Source: Helichrysum umbraculigerum (Eukaryota; Streptophyta; Magnoliopsida; Asterales; Asteraceae). From it: a DNA stretch of 64,000 bases. The notes beneath the pieces were generated by a model. The model was not told the origin of the DNA. It saw nothing but the letters and a program-made list of their open reading frames with translations, and searched no databases. The stretch lies in contig CATIUR010000001.1 of the NCBI GenBank assembly GCA_949592205.1, positions 238,470,750 to 238,534,749 of the forward strand, read 5' to 3'. The position numbers and the translations under genes were made by a program. Positions 23,849-34,437 of the stretch are shown in pieces (position 1 is the first letter of the stretch; each line of letters begins with the position of its first letter).

Positions 23849-24518
23849 GTTGCCTAGGTTCATTTGTAAAACACACCAATATATGCACACATTCTAGCAT
23901 ATTTCACACTTTCTCACCATCCATTCTTTTCTTTCTTTATATTTCCTTGGTTAATTATACTAGCTAATTAACTAGTCAAGGAAGACTTGTACGGAGGTGC
24001 TCCGGGACGCATTTGTAGCTACGAGTTATTGTATTTCTTTATCGGGTTTTAATCTATCTTCCATATTTAATTATGTTCTTTCTTTCTTTAATAAATTTAA
24101 ATATGCATGCTAGAATTGCCATGATTTGCTAAATAACTCAATTGTCTGCTATGATAGTCGTTTAGGAAAGATTTAAATATGTGATTATAATGTATGCTAT
24201 GAGATTGCGGGTGCTTTGTATCATGAATAGATGTAGGAATTGAATCTTTATCGTTTATCTGCCTGATAAACGCTCAAAAGTACTATATTTCAGTAGTATT
24301 TTACCCCTATTCTTGAATGTTTTTATTGCATTTTGTTAAGAATAGATATTGATTTTGTTCATATTTGCAATTAGATGTGGAAATGGAGCGTTTATGAAGA
24401 AAGGAAGGAAAACAGTCAATAAAAGAGTTAAATAATGCGTATTTGAAGAAATAAGTAAAGCCGAAGTCGAAGAAAAGAATTGAAGAAGAAAAATCAAAAA
24501 TTCGACTGGAAAAGTCAT

Positions 24519-24645
24519 CCATACGCCGTATGGAAATCCATACGCCGTATGGATTGCTGTAGTGGAAGCCCAGGTTACGCGGACATGGGCTGGGCTTGAA
24601 ATCAATCCATACGCCGTATGGATCAAAAACCACAGAAGTATAAAA
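24519..24645 (+). promoter_or_regulatory. Palindrome array and TATA box in solo LTR A
   Basis: The odd palindrome CCATACGCCGTATGG occurs at 24519, 24538 and 24607. TATAAAA lies at 24639-24645, about 17 bp after the last palindrome. The frames 24307-24678 and 24336-24626 on the minus strand are by-products of this LTR. Confidence 0.65.
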
Positions 24646-25594
24646 TCGCGAAAAAACCCTAATTCGATAGTTTTTCATAGTTTTTCGTTTTCTTTTGGTT
24701 CCAGACGACTTTAGGGGTTTTTAATTCGTAAATTAGGGTTAGTTTGGAGGTACGAAGGGTGAAGAACGAGGATAATTCATCTAAATCATTCGTAGTTCGT
24801 CTTTATAACTCGGTATAATTTCTTTATTTCGATTTCATTGAAGTATTTGATGTTGAATGATCTGATTATTACTGATTTATGATGAATTGAGTATCTAAAG
24901 TGATTGTGTAGTTGATTGAACTTAGATTATGATTATTGAACGATTAAAATTGCATATTGAATGAGTTATTTGATTGAAAACGGTTATATTGCTCGTGGAC
25001 ACTTGTTTATTGGTAACTAGTTATTATTGTTGCTTCACGTGATTAATAATTTTAATGAGATTGAGTTCCTTTAAGATTATTGATTATTGCTAGTACTACC
25101 TTAGGGTTTTGGACTATCACTAAATACGTTGAGTCTGATAGGTCGAGTATACAATAATTATCTACTTTAAAATGAGCAAGACAATAAGTTAATTATTGGG
25201 TATTGTTGAGTCATACCAACAGAGTTAATTATAACGAGTTGTGAATGTTTAATGCATAATTTAGGGAAAGGCACACAATTGACTGATCATCTTGTGACAT
25301 TGGAACCAGTGTTTCATGTTGGACCCTAGATTATAGGAATTAGTTGGACCCGAAACGTTGGCTAGTTCATATTCGACTTAGTATTCATTGAAGAATTTGG
25401 TATTAAGTTGATCTAAAAGAATCACAATTAGATAATCAATACGTAATAAATCGGGAAATATGAATCTAAGTGACATTAACTATACAATTACTTATTCCTT
25501 CCAATTAGGATTTATTGTTATTATTTATTTATTATTTTAAATTAAAAGTTTTATTTAAGTTTGTTTATTTTAAATTAAATGTTTTCTAAACAAA

Positions 25595-25620
25595 TGTTCG
25601 TACGGAACTAAAACGCCCCC
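25595..25620 (+). other. Conserved GGAACTAAAACG block in solo LTR A
   Basis: CGTACGGAACTAAAACGCCCCC lies downstream of the TATA box. Near-identical blocks are at 49688-49713 and, on the minus strand, at 41843-41870 and 47516-47542, in LTRs that otherwise differ strongly. Confidence 0.7.
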
Positions 25621-27041
25621 ATATTTACTGCTTTCTAGTTAATTGTTAATTTCTATTTTAAATATTCCACCTTTTCCCTGTGTTCGAATCTGACTTACCA
25701 AATCTATATTTACAATTGATCGGGTATTCTTGCCTGGTTGCTTGAAAGTATTTATTAGGTATTTCTATTTATAAATTATAAAACAAGACGCGCTTTCATA
25801 AGCGACATCACTGCCCAACTCATGTTGTGACTAAAATCTTATCCAAAAATGAACGTAGCTAACTCATAGGGTATAGGTCACTTAGTTATACTATGTTTGA
25901 TTGAATCATTGAGCTCGGCATGGCCGTTGTTCTCTAGACCAAATTAGGATCCAAGAGACACGGAATATGGGAATAGAGGTAGATTGAGATTTAATTCAGA
26001 CAGACGGTATTTTTGAGACAACTTTCGGAATATCCTCGATTTAATTAATACATGTGTATGCTTAGGTTTAACTATTGTCTTGATTGTCTTATTGCATGTT
26101 CTTGTTTGATTGTTGCCTTAGGATTATCATACTAGTAAAATACACCTAGACTTAATTATTGTGAAATAACATGACGGCCCCTATTCGACTGTTCTTCGTT
26201 ATAGTACTGGAAATGCTTATGGCAAAATACAAACGTATGGAAGTCGAGAACGACCGAAGGTAGTTGTGTTATGGATCAATTAACAAACGTATTGCTTAAG
26301 TTTCTATTTGTAATATAAACCACCCCTGTTTTGTTGAATACTTGAGTAATGTTGATAATTCGTACGAATAAGTGATGACATCTTATCTGATCGCTTAGAC
26401 CAGTTCTTCCAACTTATTCCGACGAGGGTAAAACCCGTTTACAAGATTGTTTATTCAGCAAACTGTGCCATGATTCGGACGTCTACGATGACCGAGATTG
26501 GGGAATAGGATTCGAGATTAACTGTCAGATAATATGGACATGCATTTGAGAGAACTTTCGGTGTATGTTTTAATATATTCTGCAACCCACGTGACATTCT
26601 ATTTGCCTGATTGTGGATACCTCCGCGTTAGCCCGATAGTAGGATTGTAGCAATAACTCACATTAACTTATGACTTATCCTCATTAGAACTCTTCACGCT
26701 TTAATATCACCTGAACCACTTCATAGTAGACAATCGCTTTAACTGCTGAACGCCCGAAGTAACCTCCATTTCTGATTTAATTTAGTTTAATCTTAGAATA
26801 GAAAACTCAAAACCCAAACCAACTCTCTTTCGCCCTAGCTAAATTCATAAAAGTCTCTAAATTCTCCTAGTTTCAATTCGTCGCGCTTTGAAGAACGATC
26901 CTAGGTCATACTTATCCTTTGCTAGCCCTTAGATTAGCAATAGTAGTAACCCTAGGCCCCAGCCTTATAAATTTAAAACCCACTGTTGTAACCAGATAGT
27001 TATCGTTGACGACACCGACCTATCGGGGCGCAACAAGTTTT

Positions 27042-27059
27042 TGGCGCCGCTGCCGGGGA
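27042..27059 (+). promoter_or_regulatory. Primer-binding site (tRNA-Asp type) of element 2
   Basis: TGGCGCCGCTGCCGGGGA lies six bases after the 5' LTR. It matches the 3' end of plant tRNA-Asp(GUC) with one difference, as usual for Athila/Tat elements. Confidence 0.88.
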
Positions 27060-27192
27060 GCGTCGGCGACCGATTTTAGGAAATTTAGTAACTTTAGTGT
27101 TTAGCGATCCTTTTGAAAGATTAACATCAATCAAAAGTTACACTTTTTGCCCTTAGGATTAGTTTAGCTTAGTTTTATTTTATTAACCAACT

Positions 27193-28686
27193 ATGTCAAC
27201 CCCTCATTTTAATTTAACCAACCTTACACCAAGTGGATCATTAAACCAACTTTTGGCCATTCCTTCACCAACAACCCACTTACATTCCTCAAAACAACTT
27301 TTATCTGATTTTATACTAGAACAAAATGTTATAAACGAAAGGATAGCCGGATTTCAAGACAACGTTGATGCCATGATAAATATTTCCGACAAATTAATTT
27401 CTAACATGGAGTCTATTTTGGAAAATTTGAATTTTATTGAGGAAAGTACGTCGGCGACTACCATTCAACCCAATGATGTGTTAATCGTCACTAGGGGAGG
27501 AAAAATAACCATAGTTAATCCACCACCACCAGATGACACCCCCGAAAATACTTCTTCGCCTACACCTACACCGAGTGAACATGTGTCCATTGACATTCCT
27601 GTCACAACACCTAATCCATCACCAACCAAAACTCCGGATAATGTATCTCGCACGAGAATACCTTATCCCGGTAGACTTAAAAAGGAAAAGCAAGAAGCCC
27701 AATTCGGTAAATATCTGGAAATGTTTAAAAGCTTGCACTTGAATGTTAGACTATTAGACGCTTTAGTAGAAATGCCCACATGTGCCAAATTCTTTAAAGA
27801 ACTTCTTTCAAACAAAGAAAAAGTTAGGCAAATAGTTAGTTTACCCTTAGATGCTGAATGCTCTTTAATTGTACAGCATGGTCTTCCACCTAAGTTAGGA
27901 GACACTGGACGTTTTACAATACCTTGTTTCCTCCAAGATATCCAAATTAGTAATGCCTTAGCTGACCTAGGTGCTAGTGTTAATCTTATGCCTTATTCCC
28001 TCTATAAGAAATTAGGATTAGATAACCTACTGCCCACTCGTATGACCATCCAACTAGCAGACAGATCAGTTAAACTTCCTCGAGGAATTGCTGAAGATGT
28101 CATGGTCAAGGTCGATAAGTTCGTCTTTCCAGTGGACTTCATCATCATGGATATAGAGGAAGACACCCACATCCCACTCATCCTTGGCAGACCTTTCTTA
28201 AATACTGCCAAGGCCGTAATCGACGTAAACGAAAAATCTTTAAAACTAAGAGTCGGGAAAGAGGAGGTCACCTTTAATATCAATCGATTAATGAAGCAAC
28301 CTCTGGAAGAGGACCTTGGTTTGTGCGATACTATGCAGGACATTTTTGATGAACATCTCCACGAAGTGTTGGCACTATCCAGCCAGAACCCGATACCTAC
28401 CACGGTAGTCACCGTTCGAAGATTATATAACGAGGATCCTGGGCTGTAGTCCGCAATCACTTCGCCAGCAAAGTCTGAAGAACTTCTATTTCCCTTGTTT
28501 GAAAAGAAGCTATCTTGCACCAGTGGCAAAACGATAGCCGTCCCATTGGGATGCGGTACACCGATACCTTGGCTAAAAAGAGATACATCCACACTCGATG
28601 CCCCGAATCCAGCTCCTTCAATTAAAGAAATCCTGGATTCCTTCAAAGGGATGAGTATTGAGCCACCACCATTTGATCTCAATTAA
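27193..28686 (+). pseudogene. Shortened gag-protease of element 2 (no capsid domain)
   Basis: Starts at the first ATG after the PBS. The frame is open for 418 codons to TAG at 28447 and continues for 79 more codons to TAA at 28684. The first 150 residues are low complexity (Pro/Thr/Ser runs) with a coiled-coil-like IAGFQDNVDAMINISDKLISN segment. From about residue 155 it matches the Athila/Tat gag-protease linker (PGRLKKEKQEAQFGKYLEMFKSL). The retropepsin follows with DLGASVNLMP as the active-site loop and ILGRPFLNTA near the flap. The usual several-hundred-residue capsid-type gag and its zinc knuckle are missing. The TAG is probably a former CAG. Confidence 0.85.
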
Positions 28687-31600
28687 TCAACCAACCAGAA
28701 TCTCTATCATTTCCAAACCCTGAATTAACCATAAACCAATCCTCAACCGCTCAATTTCAAGAATTCCAATTCACCGACGACGGAGAAATTATTCTCACCC
28801 GAAATGACGAAGTGTCCTCATCATCGGTCAACAAATACGAGCTAAAAACGAATGAATTCTCAAACTAAACCGAATGGGTCGAAATCGCATCAATCTCTAC
28901 ATCCGAACCTGAGATAGACGAGGCACCCTTCCAAGCTGAATATGAGAAGCTGAATAGAGACGAAATAGCTAGAATGAAGCCGTCTATTGAGGAACCACCA
29001 AACTTGGAATTAAAGGAATTACCACCTCACCTTGAATACGCTTACCTCCAAGGAACCTCCCAACTCCCGGTGATAATCTCAAAGGAATTGAAACCAAAAG
29101 AGAAAGCCCAACTAGTTGATGTGTTGAAATCACACAAGAAGGCAATCGCATGGAAAATTTCTGACATACAAGGAATTAGTCCTAACTATTGCACGCATAA
29201 GATCCTGATGGAGAACGATTTCAAACCATCCGTTCAAAGGCAGAGACAAGTAAACCCTAAAATTCAAGACGTAGTGAAACAAGAGGTTATCAAACTCTTG
29301 GATGCTGGACTAATATACCCAATATCTGACTCACCTTGGGTTAGCCCTGTTCAAGTCGTCCCAAAGAAAGGAGGAATGATGGTCATTACAAACGAAGAAA
29401 ATGAGCTCATACCAACTCGGACCGTCACCGGTTTGAGGGTTTGTATTGACTACCGGAAGTTAAACGAAGCAACTCGCAACGATCACTTTCCACTTCCGTT
29501 TATTGACCAAATGCTCGAGAGGCTGTCGGGAAACGAATTCTACTGTTTCCTTGATGGATTCTCCGGTTACTTCCAAATTCCGCTCGATCCAAAAGACCAG
29601 GAGAAGACAACGTTTACATGCCCGTATGGAACATTCGCATATCGACGAATGCCATTTGGATTATGCAATGCACCTGCAACATTTCAGAGATGCATGGTTG
29701 CAATTTTCCATGACATGATCGAACAATGCATGGAAGTCTTCATGGACGACTTCTCTGTCTTTGGAGACTCTTTTGCATCTTGTTTATCCAACCTCGATAG
29801 AATGCTCACCAAGTGTGAAGAATCAAATCTCGTCTTGAATTGGGAAAAGTGCCACTTTATGGTAAAGGAAGGAATAGTCTTAGGACATAGAATATCAAAG
29901 TCAGGAATCGAAGTAGACAAAGCCAAAGTCGAAACCATTGCGAAACTTCCACCACCCACCAACGTTAAAGCCATTCGAAGTTTCCTAGGCCACGCTGGGT
30001 TCTACCGTCGTTTTATCAAGGACTTCTCCAAGATCTCTCAACCTATCACCCACATTTTAGGAAAAGACATCAAATTCGCATTTGACAAAAGTTGTATGAA
30101 AGCCTTTGACTACCTAAAGAAAGAGCTAACTAATGCACCAATCATGGTCACTCCGGACTGGAGCCTTCCATTTGAAATCATATGCGATGCAAGCGATTTC
30201 GCTGTAGGGGCAGTTCTCGGGCAACGGAAGGATAATCACTTTCGACCAATCTACTACGCTAGCAAAACTCTCACAGATGCTCAAGAGAATTATACAACCA
30301 CCGAAAAGGAGCTGCTGGCTGTAGTATTCGCCTTTGATAAATTTCGATCCTACCTGATATTGTCAAAGACAATAGTGTACACGGATCACTCAGCTCTGAA
30401 ATACCTCTTCAAGAAGCAAGACGCAAAACCAAGACTGTTACGATGGATTCTACTCCTACAAGAATTTGACATTGAAATAAAAGATAAAAAGGGAGCAGAG
30501 AATGTCGCTGTAGACCATCTGAGTCGACTTGAAAATCCATCAATGGAACAACTTGCAGAAGGGGACATCAAAGATCGATTTCCAGAAGAGCAGTTAATGA
30601 GTTTAGGAGGACAATTGCAAGGATCACAATTCACGGATGATCCTTGGTTTGCAGACATCGCCAATTTCGTAGTTGGAGGGATCACAAGAAAAGGAATGCC
30701 GTCATCACGAAGACAAAGGTTCTTCCGCGATGTCAAGCACTACTTTTGGGATGATCCATATTTGTTTAAGGTCTGTCCCGACCAGATTATAAGAAGATGT
30801 GTCGATGGAAAGGAAGCCGAACAGATCCTCCACCAAAGCCATCACGGACCCACAGGAGGACATCACTCAGCCAATTTGACAGCAAAGAAAGTATACGACT
30901 CAAGATTCTATTGGCCAACTATTTTCAGAGACGCACAAGACTTTGTGAAACGCTGCGATATTTGCCAAAGGTTTGGAAATATCACAACGCGTAACGAAAT
31001 GCCATTAACGAATATCCAAGCATGTGAAATATTCGATATATGGGGATTAGATTTCATGGCACCATTTCCGAAATCTTACGGAAAGGAATACATTCTAGTA
31101 GCTGCCGACTACGTATCCAGATGGGCCGAAGCTCAAGCCTTCCCAACAAATGACTCGAGAGTCGTAACCAAGTTCTTAAAGCAGCTATTCTGTCGGTTTG
31201 GAACACCTCGAGCGATCATCAGTGACCGCGGCACACACTTTTGCAATACTTAGTTTATGAAGATATTGCAACAATATGGTGTTACCCATAAGACATCTAC
31301 GGCCTACCACCCGCAGACAAATGGGCAAGCAGAAATAACAAACCGAGCGCTAAAAAGAATTTTGGAACGAACAGTTGGTCAACACAAGGAAAACTGGGCA
31401 GACAAGCTAGATGATGCATTATGGGCATTCCGGACAGCCTACAAAACACCCTTAGGAACAACCCCCTATAAGCTCGTATATGGAAAAGCATGTCATCTTC
31501 CGATCGAACTCGAATACAAAGCTTACTGGGCACTAAAGAATTGCAGCTTAGATCCCACAGTAACGGGAGTGCACCGGAAAATGCAACTAAGTGAGTTAGG

Positions 31601-31916
31601 AGAACTAAGAGATCAAGCATACGAGAGCTCCTATAAGTTCAAGGAAAGAACTAAGTTGCTCCATGATGCAAAACTAGTCCCCACACGCTTCAATCTAGGT
31701 GATAAAGTTCTACTCTTCAACTCTCGATTTAAGAAATTTTCTGGTAAATTCAAAACGAGGTGGAGCGGCCCATTTACAATCTCTAAGGTTTTTCCTTATG
31801 GCGCCATTGAACTCGAGGCTCCAGGAGGAAATTTCAAGGTAAACGGTCATAGTTTAAAACATTACGTACAGGACTTTCCCCCATACGAGGAAGTCTACGG
31901 TTGCAAAGCACCCTGA
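28687..31916 (+). pseudogene. Element 2 pol: reverse transcriptase, RNase H, integrase
   Basis: In the frame of 28974 the sequence is open from about 28687 except for TAA at 28866-28868 and TAG at 31251-31253. Reverse transcriptase shows VCIDYRKLNEATRND, FCFLDGFSGYFQI (as FYCFLDGFSGYFQI) and catalytic FMDD. RNase H has ICDASDFAVGAVLGQ and YTDHSALKYL. Integrase has HHGPTGGHHS...CDICQRFG for the zinc finger, then LDFMAPF, ISDRGTHF and NGQAEITNR for the catalytic D, D and E. The TAG falls between the second D and the E, and is probably a CAG-to-TAG change. The C-terminus ends YGCKAP. The frame differs from gag-protease, so a single polyprotein is not formed here. GGGAGGCACCCC follows at about 31975. 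Confidence 0.92.
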
Positions 31917-32109
31917 CAAACAATTAAAGGTAAAAGAGTCAAGCTATGAGACTCGATAAATAAAGCGCTCTTGGGAGGCACCCCAAGCCTATCTTATGTT
32001 TTTAGCATTAATTTTCTTTTACTGTTGTGTTTAAGCTAATCCAATTTTCTATGCAGTACCTCATGAAGGACTAATGATCTTAGACCATTAACCTTTTATA
32101 TTTTGCAGG

Positions 32110-32772
32110 ATGAGTTCGCAGTCAGACAGAGCACGGGCCCCCAGACAGAGACGCTCGCATACCATGCACCACTCCCGGAGTTCATCACCGGGTAGTAACA
32201 TGAGGACTGTCAGAGGATCCCAGTCACCACCTCCTAGTTTGGATGAGATCTCGGCAGACTTAGTGGAGGTGCACGTTCAGGAGTCATTCCTGTTACGTCC
32301 CATCCAGGCCAGGTTACCTTCATCTCACCGACCAGCAGGATAGACCGCAGGGACCTCCAGAGTACCCATCTTCGAGCATGGGGTTACTACTGCGGACCCT
32401 GCTGTCACTTGGTCTATACTGAGAACCCTTGAGGTCCAGCACACCGCCATCTCTGAGATCCACACTGCTTTAGGCTTTACCTCTACACCTGTGTGCCCCT
32501 TTCAGATGGGACCTGATCCCGCTCCGCACATTCCACCATGGGATTTATTCCCATCTTGGAGCTTGACTGCGTAGGACCACCCCATTTTTATGGCCCCACT
32601 AGAGGAGGAGGCTGCTGCACTGGACGCTTGGATCCAGGATCCAGAGGATGGTACTGCATCTCCTGTCTATACCATCGAGGAGTTAGCATCTCCTACATCG
32701 ATCATGGAAAACACTATCTTTATGGATGATGACTTCACCGACTGGGAGGCGCTCTATGCTGACACGGATTAG
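32110..32772 (+). pseudogene. 3' accessory ORF of element 2
   Basis: An ATG preceded by TTTTGCAG (a strong splice-acceptor form, 32101-32108) opens a 220-codon frame. It is broken by TAG at 32341-32343 and at 32572-32574; both could be former CAG codons. The N-terminal part is basic and Ser/Arg/Gln-rich (MSSQSDRARAPRQRRS). The C-terminal part is acidic (EEEAAALDAWIQDPEDG, FMDDDFTDWEALY). No transmembrane segment is seen, so it is not an evident envelope-like protein. A spliced subgenomic transcript is plausible. Element 1 has an ORF in the same position (1069-1395). Function unknown. Confidence 0.5.
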
Positions 32773-34420
32773 CTACTTTTAGTTATTATTATTTATGTTT
32801 GGTATTAACTTGTTTTAACATTTGTGTCTCATGAAGGATGTGTACTATGCATAATTGAAAATAGAATTTGCGGAACAAGTTCATTCTTAATGAGCCTGGT
32901 CCATCTCCAGCAAATTCACATACACTTGAACCTGGTCCTTTAAATCCAGTGGCATCACACGTAGCGCAAGGAAGTATCTCTTCTAACCTTACTTTGCTTG
33001 AACCACACAAGAATTTTAAGAAAAACTCTAAGTGTGGGATTATTACCCACAAATGGAGAATAACTTTGAAAATATTGATCCGTATTAAAACTCTAAGTGT
33101 GGGATTAACCTAACTTAGAGAACATTAGGGACAATGTTCTTTTAAGTGTGGGATAGCAGTAGCATTGACTACTGTATTGCATCATAAACGTTTGATCAAA
33201 CTTCTTAGCAAAAACTCATATTTTCAGCAAAAATTTTCAAAATTTTTCATGGAAAGCCCAGAAAGGGTATTTTCGGTCAACAAAAATCCGAATGGTTTGG
33301 CAAATCGACTACGACAGGTAAAACTCTTTGATAAATTTCCAAACTGAGTTTCAAACAAGCAATTGCATGACTAGGCACAAAACCACCAAAATTAAGTGAG
33401 GAATTTTGAGCCATGCAAAAGCATTCACTTTAATGCTTCACTTATTCGTTTGTGAGTGTGCCGATGTATGCCTTCTTGAGTCAGAACTTGCTCGATGAAT
33501 GCAATTCGAAACTACAAAAGTGAGCGTCATACGTGACGAAGGTGCAATTAAAGGATCTTGACATTCCATAGGACAAAAACCCTCTCGTTTTCAAAGCCTA
33601 ACCCTGCCAATGTCCATTTTCGGCATTGAAGATCATTTAGAAAACTGTTGAGCCTTAGCCTTTTCGTTTCAAATACGCACTTCAAAAACCAACCCTCTCT
33701 TTACATCTCTTGGCCATAGCCTAAGTTTCTGTTCTGTCAACGAAACATTGCAAGAAACAAAACTCTTTAGAAGGAATCCACAAAGAACATCAAAGAGGAG
33801 TCCAAGGAAAGCACAAACAAGCTGCCGAAGGAATCAAAAAGCTAAAAGACCCAAGGATCATTTAAAGCCGAGGGAAATGTTATTCAAAAAAAAAAAAAAA
33901 AAAAATTTACGAAAAGAAGGCTCTCAAAGAGAGATATCCAGAAAGAGGTACTATCTAAAAAGTCAAAGACAAGTCATCACAGACAACTCTTAGGCTATAT
34001 CAAACTCCAATTCAAACCACCTATCAAAGTCCTTATCACGTACACCGTCTTCACCCTCTTACGAATGTCTAGGGACAATTAGCACCGTCCTCACTTAAGT
34101 ATTGTAGATTTGATTCTCGATCAAGCTTATGACAACGGAAGAGCTACATGACTGGCCCTGAGTGATTTAGAAGTTAGGAAACCCGATACACTTGAGTGAA
34201 TTGAGTGACCACCTGTGAGGCCCCCAGTCATGTATATCGTACATTTATGAAGATTGAAAAGAAAGCTTGCTAGAACCAAAAGTTTGGGGAACATCGAGGG
34301 ATGGAACTTCGTCCAAAATCTTTTTACCAACCCTGCAGGAACCAAAGTTCTCCGAAATACGAAGACACCCCTCCAGCTTTTTCCAGATTTGATGAAGGCT
34401 TGCTTGAGGACAAGCAAAAT
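32773..34420 (+). other. 3' untranslated region of element 2
   Basis: Holds three AAGTGTGGGAT motifs (33029-33155), the hairpin block (33355-33700), an A-run (33888-33904) and an AGCACCGTCCTCAC block (34081 onward). The last is shared with 3371 in element 1, and GAATTGAGTGACCACC (34197) is shared with 3497. The frames 33748-33993 and 34254-34778 are not supported as genes. Confidence 0.75.
33419..33628 (+). other. Three hairpins in element 2, homologous to those of element 1
   Basis: AAGCATT/AATGCTT spans 33419-33438. CGTCA/TGACG with loop TACG spans 33525-33538. CAATGTC/GGCATTG with loop CATTTTC spans 33608-33628 (one T-G wobble pair). The second and third stems differ in sequence from element 1 while pairing and loop position are kept. 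Confidence 0.7.
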
Positions 34421-34437
34421 TCTAAGTGTGGGATACT
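34421..34437 (+). promoter_or_regulatory. Polypurine tract of element 2
   Basis: TCTAAGTGTGGGATACT directly precedes the 3' LTR and follows CTTGAGGACAAGC. Confidence 0.8.

Larger units (their letters stand above)
24264..25810 (+). repeat. Solo LTR A (Athila-like family), TSD CTGCC
   Basis: Begins TGATAAACGC and ends AGCGACATCA, flanked by CTGCC (24259-24263 and 25811-25815). The 3' LTR of element 2 shows the empty site (35576-35580, then CAACTCATG). Its sequence is related to the solo LTR at 48412-49899 (shared AGTACTATATTT and AGTAGTATTTTACCCC). A single LTR without internal sequence indicates LTR-LTR recombination after insertion. Confidence 0.95.
23098..27035 (+). repeat. 5' LTR of element 2, interrupted by a solo LTR
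   Basis: Matches 34438-36800 except for the inserted solo LTR at 24264-25810 with its 5-bp duplication. The frames at 22809-23438, 23435-23707, 23487-23801 and 23533-23808 fall in or across this LTR and are not supported as genes. Confidence 0.93.

Noticed and set aside
28002..28682. 226-codon minus-strand frame
   Set aside because: Antisense to the retropepsin region of element 2, which has clear protease motifs on the plus strand.
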